From NCBI RefSeq assembly GCF_004348425.1, contig NZ_SMKK01000002.1:44696-108695 (forward strand): a DNA stretch of 64,000 nucleotides, written 5' to 3'. The stretch comes from Actinomadura sp. 7K507. GTDB lineage: Bacteria > Actinomycetota > Actinomycetes > Streptosporangiales > Streptosporangiaceae. The notes below the pieces were generated by a model, which made no database searches, was not told the origin of the DNA, and saw nothing but the letters and a program-made list of their open reading frames with translations. How positions within the stretch are numbered: position 1 is the stretch's first letter; each line of letters opens with the position of its first letter. Both the position numbers and the translations under genes were made by a program. Below are positions 1 to 8,843 of this stretch, piece after piece.

Positions 1-106
1 CGTCGAGCGCCTGCGCGGTGAGGCTGTTCATCGAGTCCGGGCGGGTGAAGGTGATACGTGCGACCCGGTCGGTCACCTCAAGGGTCATGGTCTCCAGCGT
101 CGGCAC
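1..106 (-). CDS. Enoyl-CoA hydratase/isomerase (crotonase), N-terminal fragment
   Basis: Only the first 35 codons are inside the window; the gene continues beyond base 1. The translation starts VPTLETMTLEVTD and contains ITFTRPDSMNSL, the usual N-terminal crotonase pattern (hydrophobic strand, then R-P-x-x-x-N-x-L). GTG at 106 is preferred because GGGAGGGG lies about 6 bases upstream; the in-frame ATG at 88 is an alternative. Members hydrate or isomerise enoyl-CoA thioesters in the cytoplasm. It diverges from the E1-like gene at 294, and its leader carries a TCYGAYKT box, so it probably belongs to the catabolic locus to the right. The specific substrate cannot be told. Confidence 0.75.
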   Translation of the reverse strand, partial: MPTLETMTLEVTDRVARITFTRPDSMNSLTAQALD

Positions 107-147
107 GGTCGTCCCCTCCCGGACGGTTCCGGCACCGTCCCCGCCAT

Positions 148-160
148 ATATCTGATGTTT
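148..160 (-). promoter_or_regulatory. TCYGAYKT box, copy 1 (enoyl-CoA hydratase leader)
   Basis: ATATCTGATGTTT. One of ten related sequences in promoter gaps of the catabolic locus. It lies about 40 bases upstream of the GTG at 106. On the minus strand a TTGACG hexamer lies further upstream, so the box would sit near or after the transcription start, consistent with an operator. Function is inferred from recurrence only. Confidence 0.5.
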
Positions 161-250
161 CAAAATTGGAGGGTACCCGCAGGATCGCTTCGCCCGTCAA
201 CCGCCAACTCGCCCCCGCCGGGGGGATGACAGCGAGGCGGTAATCGGTTA

Positions 251-281
251 AAAATCGGACATATCTATCGCAGTATCCGAT
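251..281 (+). promoter_or_regulatory. TCYGAYKT box, copy 2, with inverted repeat (E1-like gene leader)
   Basis: AAAATCGGACATAT (251-264) is the box in inverted orientation (ATGTCCGATTTT). A second half, TATCCGAT, follows at 274-281, so ATCGGA and TCCGAT face each other 16 bases apart. This lies 13 bases before the GTG at 294. The paired arrangement suggests a dimeric repressor site. Confidence 0.45.
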
Positions 282-293
282 CGCGACTGGCAG

Positions 294-2672
294 GTGACAG
301 TGACCGTGCAGGCGGGCCCGACACCGACCGTGCTCGACGAGATCCAGCGGCGCGTGCTGTGGCTCGGCACACGCATCGTGGACGCCGCGAACCGGGAGCG
401 CGACACCGGGGACGGCCTCAAGGTCGGGGGCCACCAGGCGTCCAGCGCCTCGCTCGTGACCGCGATGACCGCGCTGTGGTTCGCCCACCTGGACGCGGAG
501 GACCGGGTCGCGGTCAAGCCGCACGCCTCGCCCGCCTTCCACGCGATCCAGTACCTGCTCGGCGGGCTCGACCGCGCGTACCTGACGCGACTGCGGGCCC
601 GCGGGGGCCTCCAGTCGTATCCGAGCCGCACCAAGGACCCCGACGCCGTCGACTTCTCGACGGGCTCGGTCGGTCTCGGCGCGGCGGCGCCGCTGTTCGC
701 CTCGCTCACCCGCCGGTACGTCGACGCCCATTTCGGTGCGCGGCCCGGGTCCCGGTTCGTCGCGCTGGTCGGGGACGCGGAACTGGACGAGGGCAACGTC
801 TGGGAGGCCGTGGCCGAACCGGCGGCGGCCGGGCTGGGCAACGTGATGTGGGTGGTGGACTTCAACCGGCAGTCCCTCGACCGGGTGGTGCCGGGCGTCC
901 GCATCCACCAGTGGCGCGGGCAGTTCGCGGCGGCCGGATGGCACGTGGTGGAGATCAAGTACGGGCGGCGGCTCCAGGCCGCGTTCGAGCGTCCGGGCGG
1001 GGAGCACCTGCGGACGTGGATCGACGCGATGCCCAACGAGCAGTACCAGTCGCTCTTCGCCCTGGAGGGGCCCGCCCTGCGCGAACGGTTCCTGGACGGC
1101 GCCCCGCCCCAGGTCGGCGAGTTCGTCGCGGACCTGCCCGACGCGGAGCTGGGGCCGCTGGTCACCGACCTCGGCGGGCACGACGTGGAGGCGGTGCTGG
1201 ACGCGTTCGCGGAGTGCGACGCGGTCCGCGACAGGCCGAGCGTGGTGTTCGCCTACACGGTGAAGGGCTGGGGGCTGCCGCTCGCGGGCGGTCCCCGCAA
1301 CCATGCCGCGCTGCTCACCGGCGAGCAGATCGACGAGCTGAGAACCCGGACGGGCCTGACCTCCGAAACCGAATGGGACCCGCTGGATCCGGCTTCACCC
1401 GCGGGAATCTGGGCCGGAGCGCGCCGCGACCATCTGGCCAGGCGTCCCCGCTCCGCGTCACCGGAGGTCGCGGTGCCGGCGGCCACGGGTGTGCGGACGG
1501 GGAAGCCCACCTCCACCCAGGAGGTGTTCGGCCGGGTGCTGACGGACCTGGCCCGGGACGAGGCGGTGGCTCCGTACCTGGTCACGACGGCCCCGGACGT
1601 CGCCACGTCCACCAACCTCGCGGGGTTCATCAACAAGACGGGCGTGTTCTCGCCCGCGCAGCGGCGGGCCTGGTCGCAGGACGGCCCGCTGCGCTGGACG
1701 GAGAACCCGGCCGGCCAGCACATCGAGCTGGGCATCTCGGAGATGAACCTGTTCCTGCTGCTCGGGCAGCTCGGCCTGGCCTGGGACATGTCGGACCAGC
1801 CGCTGCTGCCCGTGGGCACCGTCTACGACCCGTTCGTCCTGCGGGGGCTGGACGCCTTCCTGTACGGGGCGTACTCGGGGTCGCGGTTCGTCGTGGCGGG
1901 CACGCCGTCGGGGATCTCGCTCGCCCCGGAGGGCGGCGCGCACCAGTCGTCCATCACGGCGTCGGTGGGGATCGAGCTGCCGGGCGTCACGTTCGCCGAG
2001 CCCACCTACGGAGCGGCCCTGGACTGGCTGCTGTGCGACGCGCTCGGCCGGATCGCCGCGGACCCCGCCGGATCGGACGACCGCGAGGTCGCCTACTACT
2101 TCCGGCTGACGACCCGTCCGATCGACCAGTCCCCGTTCGAGGCGGCGCGGGCGCGGCTCGGCGACGGCGCGGTCCGGGCGCAGGCGCTCGCCGGGGCGTA
2201 CCGGCTCAAGGACGCCCACCACGACCGCCCGGACCTGCGGGACGAACGCGCGCCGGTCGTGCATCTCGCGGCGTCGGGCGCGGTCATGCCCGAAGTGCTG
2301 GAGGCGGCCGGGGAGCTGGCGGACGAGGGGGTCGCCGCGCATGTCGTGGACGTCACGTCCGCCGGCCGGCTCTACCGTTCGTGGCAGGACGGGCTGCGGC
2401 AGGGGGTGCGGACCGCGACGGCACGGCCGGCCCCGGACGGGTTGCGCGCCGCGTTCCCCGATCGGGCGCCCGTCGTGACCGTCCAGGACGCGGCGTCGCA
2501 CGCGCTGGCGTGGCTCGGGTCCGCACTCGGTGTAGCGGCCGTCCCGCTTGGAGTGGACGAGTTCGGGCAGTCCGGAAGCATCCGGGACCTGTACGAGCTG
2601 CATGATCTGCGCGCCGGGGCGATCGTCAACGCCGCGCTGGCCGCGCTCCACCTCGCGGACGATCGGTCGTAA
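294..2672 (+). CDS. Pyruvate dehydrogenase E1-like (homodimeric, AceE-type) thiamine diphosphate enzyme
   Basis: A 792-residue transketolase-fold protein. The N-terminal half has the ThDP-binding pattern GDAELDEG near residue 160, closed by DFNRQ near residue 190, matching GDGEMDE...NCNLQ of AceE. The C-terminal half carries the pyrimidine-binding and transketolase C domains. It is about 100 residues shorter than typical AceE, and the usual GDG is GDA here. Such enzymes decarboxylate a 2-oxo acid and pass the acyl group to lipoyl-E2. No E2 or E3 gene is in the window, so it may borrow the housekeeping complex or act alone. The GTG start at 294 follows the box at 251-281. It probably handles a 2-oxo acid from the pathway; this role is inference. 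Confidence 0.8.
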   Translation: MTVTVQAGPTPTVLDEIQRRVLWLGTRIVDAANRERDTGDGLKVGGHQASSASLVTAMTALWFAHLDAEDRVAVKPHASPAFHAIQYLLGGLDRAYLTRLRARGGLQSYPSRTKDPDAVDFSTGSVGLGAAAPLFASLTRRYVDAHFGARPGSRFVALVGDAELDEGNVWEAVAEPAAAGLGNVMWVVDFNRQSLDRVVPGVRIHQWRGQFAAAGWHVVEIKYGRRLQAAFERPGGEHLRTWIDAMPNEQYQSLFALEGPALRERFLDGAPPQVGEFVADLPDAELGPLVTDLGGHDVEAVLDAFAECDAVRDRPSVVFAYTVKGWGLPLAGGPRNHAALLTGEQIDELRTRTGLTSETEWDPLDPASPAGIWAGARRDHLARRPRSASPEVAVPAATGVRTGKPTSTQEVFGRVLTDLARDEAVAPYLVTTAPDVATSTNLAGFINKTGVFSPAQRRAWSQDGPLRWTENPAGQHIELGISEMNLFLLLGQLGLAWDMSDQPLLPVGTVYDPFVLRGLDAFLYGAYSGSRFVVAGTPSGISLAPEGGAHQSSITASVGIELPGVTFAEPTYGAALDWLLCDALGRIAADPAGSDDREVAYYFRLTTRPIDQSPFEAARARLGDGAVRAQALAGAYRLKDAHHDRPDLRDERAPVVHLAASGAVMPEVLEAAGELADEGVAAHVVDVTSAGRLYRSWQDGLRQGVRTATARPAPDGLRAAFPDRAPVVTVQDAASHALAWLGSALGVAAVPLGVDEFGQSGSIRDLYELHDLRAGAIVNAALAALHLADDRS

Positions 2673-2674
2673 AC

Positions 2675-2685
2675 CTCTGATGTTT
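2675..2685 (+). promoter_or_regulatory. TCYGAYKT box, copy 3
   Basis: CTCTGATGTTT immediately after the stop codon at 2672, about 180 bases upstream of the MaoC gene at 2864. It may act with copy 4 as a distal site on the same promoter. Confidence 0.35.
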
Positions 2686-2819
2686 CGAGATTCCGCCGGG
2701 GCGGACCGGCCCGAGCCGGGGCGTCCGGCATCAGGAAAAGTGCAGGTACAGCACAGGGTTGGTGTCTGTCCAAAAGGTCATCCGTCTTGGACACCAGCCC
2801 TGGACTTACCCTAGTATCG

Positions 2820-2833
2820 ATATGTCTGACTTT
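2820..2833 (+). promoter_or_regulatory. TCYGAYKT box, copy 4, at the promoter of the 11-gene operon
   Basis: ATATGTCTGACTTT. A TTGGAC hexamer near 2789 and TAGTAT near 2812 could form the promoter, which would put the box at about the transcription start, 30 bases before the ATG at 2864. A protein bound here would be expected to block initiation. Confidence 0.5.
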
Positions 2834-2863
2834 AACGATGCGATGCGATGCGAGAGGACGGCC

Positions 2864-3400
2864 ATGACGCTCAAGGACGGGTGGAAGGGACGGTTCTACG
2901 AGGACTTCCAGGTGGGCGACGTCTACCGGCATCCCCTCGGGCGCACGGTCACCGAGAGCGACAACACCTGGTTCACGCTCCTGACGATGAACACGAACCA
3001 GATGCACTTCAACGGCGAGTACGCCGCGAAGTCCGAGTTCGGCAGGCCGCTGGTCGTGTCCACCCTGACCGTCGCGATCGCGGTCGGGCAGAGCGTCATC
3101 GACACCACCCAAAATGCGTTCGCCAACCTCGGCTGGGAGGACATCAGGATGTCCCACCCGGTCTTCGCCGGCGACACCCTGTTCAGCGAGTCGCTCGTGC
3201 TGGACAAGCGCGAGTCGTCGAGCCGCCCGCACGCCGGCATCGTCACCATCCGCACCCGCACCCTCAACCAGGACGGCGACGAGGTCTGCACGTTCCGCCG
3301 CAGCTTCCTGGTCTACAAGCAGGGCGCCGAGCCGCTGGACGACCTGTTCCCCGAGGCGAAGAAGCCGCTCAGCCTCGAAGCCGAGGAAGGCCGCGCATGA
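2864..3400 (+). CDS. MaoC-family (hotdog) enoyl-CoA hydratase
   Basis: A 178-residue single hotdog domain. The segment TMNTNQMHFNGEYA (about residues 44-57) occupies the position of the hydratase active-site motif (D/N-x4-H) and keeps the histidine. The downstream core NLGWEDIRMSHPVFAGDTL is typical of the mesaconyl/itaconyl-CoA hydratase-like subgroup. Members add water to enoyl-CoA thioesters, often with R stereochemistry. ATG at 2864 follows GAGAGG. It opens the operon and its stop overlaps the next start by four bases. A close paralogue at 25413-25955 has lost this active-site segment. A CitE-like lyase at the operon's end supports a hydroxyacyl-CoA intermediate. Confidence 0.88.
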   Translation: MTLKDGWKGRFYEDFQVGDVYRHPLGRTVTESDNTWFTLLTMNTNQMHFNGEYAAKSEFGRPLVVSTLTVAIAVGQSVIDTTQNAFANLGWEDIRMSHPVFAGDTLFSESLVLDKRESSSRPHAGIVTIRTRTLNQDGDEVCTFRRSFLVYKQGAEPLDDLFPEAKKPLSLEAEEGRA

Positions 3401-4431
3401 GGATCACGTTCGCCCCCTGGGGGGAGACGCTCGCGGAGCTGACCGACGCGGCCCGCCGCGCGGAGGCCGGCGGCGCCGAGGTCATCTGGGTGCCCGAGCT
3501 GCACCGCAGCGCCACGGTCACCGCCGCCGCGCTCGCCGCCGCCACCGAGCGGGCACGGATCGGCACCGGGATCGCGCTCGCGTTCACCCGCAGCCCCATG
3601 ATCACCGCGCTGGAGGCGCTGGACCTGGACGACATGTCCGAGGGGCGGTTCATCCTCGGCCTCGGGACGGGCGTCCAGCGGCTCAACGAGGACTGGCACA
3701 ACGTCCCGTTCGGCAAGCCCGTCACGCACTTGCGCGAGACCGTGCGCAACGTCCGCGAGTTCTGGGCGACGTGCACGACCGGCGACCCGATCGACCTGCC
3801 GGGCGACGAGGAGCCGATGAGGATCCGCGGCTACCAGCGTCCCTTCCCGGTGCGCCGCGCCGACATCCCCGTCTACATCGCCGCGATGGGCCCGGCCATG
3901 ACCCGCCTCGCCGGGACGATCGGCGACGGCTGGATCAGCCACGAGCTGTGCTCCCCCCGCTACCTCGCCGAGCAGATCATGCCCGAGCTGGAGACCGGCA
4001 TCTCCCGCGCCGAGGGCAAGCGGCGCGAGGACGTCGACGTCGTCGTGTCCGCCTGCTGCTCGGTCTCCGACGACCGCGCAACCGCGCTGCGCCGCGTGTC
4101 CGGGCTCGTCGGCTTCTACGCCAGCGTGCGCACCTACGCCGACTTCTTCGCCTTCCACGGGCTGGCGGAGCAGCAGCAGGCCGTCATCGCCGCGTTCCGC
4201 AACGGCACGGGGGCCGAGCACCTCGCCGAGACGGTCTCCCCCGAGATGATCGACGCGCTGACGATGGCGGGCGGGCGCGACGAGGTCGCCGAGCGCATCG
4301 CCGCCTACGAGGGCCTCGCCGACTCGGTGAAGCTCAGCCCGCCGACCCACGGTCTCAGCGCCACCGAGACCCGCGCGGCCCAGGACGAGCTCCTGTCGCT
4401 GCTGCCAGACCTCACAGGGAGCTCCGCTTGA
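3397..4431 (+). CDS. Luciferase-like monooxygenase (LLM class) flavin/F420-dependent oxidoreductase
   Basis: 344 residues with an LLM TIM-barrel sequence: N-terminal FAPWGETLAELTDAARRAE, the conserved RFILGLGTG near residue 80-90, and IPVYIAAMGPAMTRLAG near residue 157. This pattern is closest to F420-dependent actinobacterial LLM enzymes, but FMNH2-dependent monooxygenation cannot be excluded. It starts at ATG 3397, overlapping the MaoC stop by four bases (ATGA). Its place inside an acyl-CoA operon suggests that it oxidises or reduces a pathway intermediate before or after CoA activation. The substrate is unknown. Confidence 0.85.
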   Translation: MRITFAPWGETLAELTDAARRAEAGGAEVIWVPELHRSATVTAAALAAATERARIGTGIALAFTRSPMITALEALDLDDMSEGRFILGLGTGVQRLNEDWHNVPFGKPVTHLRETVRNVREFWATCTTGDPIDLPGDEEPMRIRGYQRPFPVRRADIPVYIAAMGPAMTRLAGTIGDGWISHELCSPRYLAEQIMPELETGISRAEGKRREDVDVVVSACCSVSDDRATALRRVSGLVGFYASVRTYADFFAFHGLAEQQQAVIAAFRNGTGAEHLAETVSPEMIDALTMAGGRDEVAERIAAYEGLADSVKLSPPTHGLSATETRAAQDELLSLLPDLTGSSA

Positions 4432-5699
4432 AACCTCTCGAAGACGTCCGCATCATCGCCGTCGAGCAGTACGGCGCCGGCCCGTTCGGCAGCGTGCACC
4501 TCGCCGACCTCGGCGCCGAGGTGATCAAGATCGAGGAGCCCCGGTCGGGCGGCGACGTCGGCCGCTACGTCCCCCCGTACGGCGAGGACGAGGACTCGCT
4601 GTTCTTCGAGACGTTCAACCGCAACAAGCGCAGCCTGTCCCTCGACCTGTCGACCGAGGGGGGCCGCCGGGTCTTCGAGGACCTGGTGAAGGTGTCCGAC
4701 GTCGTGTACTCCAACCTGCGCGGCGACGTCCCTAAGAAGATCGGCATCACCTACGACGACCTGAAGCACCTGAACCCGGCGATCGTGTGCTGCTCGCTCA
4801 CCGGGTTCGGGATGAACGGGCCGCGCAGCAAGGAGCCGGGCTACGACTACGTGCTGCAGGGCCTCGCCGGGTGGATGGACCTGACCGGCGAGCCGGACGG
4901 CCCGCCCACCAAGTCGGGGCTGTCGCTGGTCGACTACTCCGGCGGGTTCGTCGCGGCGATCTCCCTGCTGGCCGGGCTGCACGCGGCGCGCCGCGACGGC
5001 GTCGGGATGGACTGCGACGTCAGCCTGTACGACACCGCGATCGGGCTGCTGACCTACCCGGCGACCTGGCACCTGAACGCCGGGTTCACCCCGGAGCGCA
5101 CGAGCCACTCGGCGCACCCGTCGCTGGTGCCGTTCCAGGCGTTCGGGGCGAGCGACGGCTGGTTCATCGTCGGCTGCGCGAAGGAGAAGTTCTGGACGCG
5201 GCTGGCGTCCGTCGTCGGCCACCCCGAGTGGGCCGAGGCCGGGTCCGGGTACGGATCGTTCGCCGACCGGGCCCGCAACAAGGACACGCTGATCCCCCTC
5301 CTCGAGGACATCTTCCGGCAGCGGACCGTGGACGAGTGGCTGGAGCAGCTGTACGCCGCGTCCATCCCCTGCGGCCCGATCAACGACGTCGAGCAGGCCA
5401 TGAAGGAGGAGCACACCAAGGCGCGCGGGCTCCGGGTCACGACCGAGCACCCGCGTTTCGGGACGGTGGAGCAGCTCGCCTCGCCGGTCCGGGTGGGTTC
5501 CGAGCAGCCGGAGTACCGCCGGGCGCCGCTCCGCAACGAGGACTTCGACCTGGTGGTCCGCGAGATCGCCGGGTATGACGACGCCACGGTGGCCGAGCTG
5601 CGGGACGGGGGAGCGTTCGGCGACGTCGAGCCGCCCGCGGCCAAGCCCGCACCGGACGGGAAGGCCGCCGACACCGAACCGGAGGCGGCGTCGCGATGA
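4428..5699 (+). CDS. Class III CoA-transferase (CaiB/BaiF family)
   Basis: 423 residues. The N-terminal AVEQYGAGPFGSVHLADLGAEVIKIEEP is the family signature. Aspartate at about residue 169, in SLVDYSGG, aligns with the catalytic aspartate of formyl-CoA transferase (Asp169). The family moves CoA between carboxylic acids without ATP. TTG at 4428 is the start, overlapping the preceding stop (TTGA). A C-terminal tail of about 25 residues rich in Pro, Ala and Glu (EPPAAKPAPDG) extends beyond the usual domain. Together with the acyl-CoA ligase at 27853 it is one of two possible activation routes for the substrate or an intermediate. Confidence 0.9.
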   Translation: MKPLEDVRIIAVEQYGAGPFGSVHLADLGAEVIKIEEPRSGGDVGRYVPPYGEDEDSLFFETFNRNKRSLSLDLSTEGGRRVFEDLVKVSDVVYSNLRGDVPKKIGITYDDLKHLNPAIVCCSLTGFGMNGPRSKEPGYDYVLQGLAGWMDLTGEPDGPPTKSGLSLVDYSGGFVAAISLLAGLHAARRDGVGMDCDVSLYDTAIGLLTYPATWHLNAGFTPERTSHSAHPSLVPFQAFGASDGWFIVGCAKEKFWTRLASVVGHPEWAEAGSGYGSFADRARNKDTLIPLLEDIFRQRTVDEWLEQLYAASIPCGPINDVEQAMKEEHTKARGLRVTTEHPRFGTVEQLASPVRVGSEQPEYRRAPLRNEDFDLVVREIAGYDDATVAELRDGGAFGDVEPPAAKPAPDGKAADTEPEAASR

Positions 5700-7087
5700 T
5701 CGCACGGGAGCTGGCCGCCTGGGCCCTCGGCCTCGCCGAGGTTCCCGGGCCGGTGAGCGCCGCCGCGACCCGGCACCTGCTGGACGGTTTCGGCACCGCG
5801 CTCGGCGCCCTCCGGACGGGGGCGGCGGCGCCCGCGATCGAGGTGGCGCGCGGCCTCGGCGGCCCGCCCGAGGCCGGCGTGCTCGGCGGCGGGGAGCGGC
5901 TGTCGGCGCCCGCCGCCGCCCTCGCGAACGGCACGCTCGTCCACGCGCTCGACTTCGACGACACGCACGCGGGCGGGCTGGTGCACGCGACCGCGGTCGT
6001 GCTGCCCGCCGCGTTCGCCGTCGGGCAGCAGACCGGCGCCTCGGGACGGGAGATCCTGACGGCGGCGGTCGCCGGGTACGAGACGGCCTGCCGGGTCGCG
6101 GCCGCCGCGCCGCACGGCTTCCACGCGCGCGGCCTGCACGCGACCATGGTCGCCGGGGTCTTCTCGTCCGCGCTGGTCAGCGCCCGGCTGCTCGGGCTGG
6201 ACGCGAGGCGGGCCGCGAACGCGCTCGGCATCGCGGGCAGCCAGGCGGGCGGCCTGCTCGCCTTCCTCGGCACCGGGGCGTCGACCAAGCAGCTCCATCC
6301 CGGGTTCGCGTCGCAGTCCGGGATCGTCGCGGCGCGGCTGGCGGCGGCCGGGGCGACCGGGCCGGAGACCGTCTTCGACGGCCCGCACGGCGTGTTCGAC
6401 ACCCTCTCCGCGAACCCGGCCGAGCCCGCGTCCATCGTGGACGGCCTGGGCGAGCGCTGGGAGACCACCCGGATCGGGATCAAGCCGTACGCGGCGTGCC
6501 AGCTCTCGCACGCCACGATCGGCGCGGTCCTGGACGCGATGGCGCGCGAGGGATTCGGCGCCGACGAGGTCATCAGCGTCCACGCCAAGGTCCACCCGGA
6601 TTCGGCGCCGGTCGTGTGCGACACCTCGCGCGACCTGACCCGCCCCGCGAGCCCGTACGCGGCGAAGTTCTCGCTGCCGTGGACGGTCGCCGCGCTGATC
6701 ACCGACCGGGGCCTGAGCCTGGAGACCTTCGAGCCGGACTCGATCGCCCGCCCCGAGGTGACCCGGCTCGCCGCCCGCGTCAGCTGGGACGTCACCGGCT
6801 CCCCCGGCGTCGTCGCCGCCGACGCGCCCGGCCAGGTCACGATCACGCTCGACGACGGCCGCGAGGTGGCCGGCTCGGTGCCGCGCAGCGAGGGCGGCGG
6901 CGACCGCCCGCTCGGCCGCGCGGCGCTCATCGCCAAGTTCGAGGGCAACGCGGGCGTCCCGGCCACCGACGCCGAGGCGTTCGCCCGCACCGTCGAGACG
7001 CTCGGCGACCAGCAGGACGCCGCCACCGTCATGCGGGCCGCCGCGCGGCTCGCCCAGCTCACCCCCAGCGCGCAGGAGAAGGAATGA
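5696..7087 (+). CDS. MmgE/PrpD family protein
   Basis: 463 residues covering the full MmgE/PrpD fold: an all-alpha N-terminal domain with ALDFDDTH near residue 83, the conserved GIAGSQAGGLLAFLG, KQLHPGFASQSG, and GIKPYAACQLSH near residue 262. PrpD dehydrates 2-methylcitrate, but many actinobacterial members in catabolic operons have other or unknown substrates, some acting on other 2-methyl or hydroxy acids. It starts at ATG 5696 with a four-base overlap. Its presence beside CoA-transferase, MaoC and CitE genes suggests hydration or dehydration of a branched dicarboxylic or hydroxy acid; this is inference. Confidence 0.85.
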   Translation: MIARELAAWALGLAEVPGPVSAAATRHLLDGFGTALGALRTGAAAPAIEVARGLGGPPEAGVLGGGERLSAPAAALANGTLVHALDFDDTHAGGLVHATAVVLPAAFAVGQQTGASGREILTAAVAGYETACRVAAAAPHGFHARGLHATMVAGVFSSALVSARLLGLDARRAANALGIAGSQAGGLLAFLGTGASTKQLHPGFASQSGIVAARLAAAGATGPETVFDGPHGVFDTLSANPAEPASIVDGLGERWETTRIGIKPYAACQLSHATIGAVLDAMAREGFGADEVISVHAKVHPDSAPVVCDTSRDLTRPASPYAAKFSLPWTVAALITDRGLSLETFEPDSIARPEVTRLAARVSWDVTGSPGVVAADAPGQVTITLDDGREVAGSVPRSEGGGDRPLGRAALIAKFEGNAGVPATDAEAFARTVETLGDQQDAATVMRAAARLAQLTPSAQEKE

Positions 7088-8346
7088 CACTGCAAGCGAT
7101 CAAGCCCGCCGAGTTCCCGTGGTTCCCCTACGAGGGGTTCACGTTCTGCCTCGGACTGTCCGAGGACGGCGGCGCGTGGTCGTCCGGGCACACCGCCGCC
7201 GCGCACGACGCGGCGGTCGGGAAGATGACGGTCTCGGGCACGATGACCGAGCAGGCCCGCACCGCCTACAAGAAGGTCATGACGATCATCGAGGCGGCCG
7301 GGTACGGCCCCGATGACGTCGTGCACGTGACCGAGAACGTCACGGTCGCCGGGATGGTCGACTACGAGGCCGCGGCGGCGATCCGCAAGGAGGTCTTCGG
7401 CGCGCACGAGCCCACGGTGACGACCGTGGTCGTGGAACGGCTCGTCCGCTCCGCCGCGCTGCTGGAGGTCGAGATGCACGCCGTGCGGGGCGGCGGCTCC
7501 GAGCTGCTCGCGGCGAGCGAGCGGCGCGAGGCCGGGACCTGGGTGCCCTCACCCGTCCGCGAAGGCCACGACGGCACCGTCCACCTGCCGACCATGGTGC
7601 CCGTCGACGCGTCGGGCGACGTCGTCAGCCCCGGCGACTTCGCCGGCCAGTACGCCTACTGCCTCGACCAGGCGGACGTGCTGCTCCGGAAAGCGGGCCT
7701 GTCGCTCGACAACGCGGTGACGACCTACGACTACTCCACGCCGGACACCCGGGAGGTCTACCGCAAGACCCACCGCGTCCGGAAGGAGCGGCTCGGCGGC
7801 GCGGGCGTGTACCCGGGCGCGGGCGGCATCCTGGTGAGCCGGCTGCACCGTCCCGGCGCGCTCGTCGCGATCGACGTCACCGCATCCCGGCACCCCCTCG
7901 AACTGGTCAACCCCGGCTGGTCCCGGTACGACACGCTGACCTACGCGCCGGGCGTCCGGGCCGGACGGACGCTGTTCATGTCGGGGTTCGCGGCGCTCGA
8001 CATGGAGACCCAGAAGGCACTGCACCCGGACGACATCGGGGCACAGGCCGAGGCGACCTACGGGGCCATCCTGCACCTGCTGAAGCACGCGGGCCTCGGC
8101 CCGGCGGACCTGCTGTCGACCATCGAGTTCTGCGTCGAGTCGGCGCTGCGCGACTACCGCGCGGTCGCGCCCGTCCGGGAGCGGCTGCTGTCACCGCCGT
8201 GGCCCGCCTCGACCGGGGCGATCTGCAAGGGCCTGCTGCGTCCGGAGTTCCTCCTGGAGGTCTTCCCGACCGCGCTGTACCCGGAAGGCGCCCCGACCAC
8301 GGCGAGCCCCACCACGTCGAACCCCACCACGGGGGCGGCGTCATGA
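7084..8346 (+). CDS. Triple RidA (YjgF/YER057c/UK114) domain protein
   Basis: 420 residues that read as three consecutive RidA-like units: about 12-140 (begins FPYEGFTFCLG), 165-280 (ends in LVAIDVTAS) and 290-405 (begins WSRYDTLTYAPGV). RidA proteins are usually about 130-residue homotrimers that hydrolyse imines/enamines, so this single chain could form a pseudo-trimer. The usual RidA arginine is not obvious in each unit, so some units may be structural. The C-terminal tail is Thr/Pro/Ala-rich (TTASPTTSNPTT). It overlaps its neighbours by four bases on both sides. It may process a reactive imine or enol intermediate, or supply a different lyase activity. Confidence 0.75.
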   Translation: MTLQAIKPAEFPWFPYEGFTFCLGLSEDGGAWSSGHTAAAHDAAVGKMTVSGTMTEQARTAYKKVMTIIEAAGYGPDDVVHVTENVTVAGMVDYEAAAAIRKEVFGAHEPTVTTVVVERLVRSAALLEVEMHAVRGGGSELLAASERREAGTWVPSPVREGHDGTVHLPTMVPVDASGDVVSPGDFAGQYAYCLDQADVLLRKAGLSLDNAVTTYDYSTPDTREVYRKTHRVRKERLGGAGVYPGAGGILVSRLHRPGALVAIDVTASRHPLELVNPGWSRYDTLTYAPGVRAGRTLFMSGFAALDMETQKALHPDDIGAQAEATYGAILHLLKHAGLGPADLLSTIEFCVESALRDYRAVAPVRERLLSPPWPASTGAICKGLLRPEFLLEVFPTALYPEGAPTTASPTTSNPTTGAAS

Positions 8347-8843
8347 CGCTGCTCACCGACGAGATCCGGGCGCTGGCCGGGCGGACCAAGGTCTACACCG
8401 CGCCCGAGCCGATGGGCGCCGCCGCCGGACGGTACTTCGGCATCGCGATCGGCGACCACAACCCGCTGTACTCCGACCCCGAGTACGCGCGGGCGCAGGG
8501 CCTGGCCGACGTGACCGCGCCGCCGACCCTGATCTGCGAGACCAACCAGTACGCCAACCTGCCGATCGGGCCGGACGGCGACGCGGGCCACAACTGGGGC
8601 ATCGAGATCCCCGGGACGCGGAAGGTGCGCGGCGGCAACCGCTACGTCTTCCACCGCCGGATCCTGCCGTCCGACATCGTCACCGCCACGTGGGAGATCA
8701 CCGACGTGGCAGGCAAGACGAACCGGGCGGGCGCGGAGATGCTGATCATCACGTCGCGGGCGACCTACACCCAGCAGGACGGCGAGAAGCTCGCGGAGAA
8801 CGAGGAGACGATCATTTTCGTATCGCTGGAGGCGGGCTCATGA
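8343..8843 (+). CDS. FAS1-like / MaoC N-terminal-type hotdog subunit
   Basis: 166 residues. The segment GDHNPLYSDPEYARAQG (about residues 36-52) resembles the D-x-N-P-x-Y motif of FAS1-like dehydratase domains, in which tyrosine takes the place of the catalytic histidine. PTLICETNQYANLP follows. Such domains are usually the non-catalytic partner of a second hotdog protein, as ChsH2-N is for ChsH1 in cholesterol side-chain degradation. The next gene encodes exactly such a partner, so the two probably form one heteromeric enoyl-CoA hydratase. ATG at 8343 overlaps the RidA stop. Confidence 0.83.
   Translation: MTLLTDEIRALAGRTKVYTAPEPMGAAAGRYFGIAIGDHNPLYSDPEYARAQGLADVTAPPTLICETNQYANLPIGPDGDAGHNWGIEIPGTRKVRGGNRYVFHRRILPSDIVTATWEITDVAGKTNRAGAEMLIITSRATYTQQDGEKLAENEETIIFVSLEAGS

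Noticed and set aside
78..1304. Long antisense open frames opposite the E1-like gene
   Set aside because: High-GC DNA yields long reverse-strand frames; the sequence is Arg/Pro-rich without family motifs, while the sense frame has clear domains.
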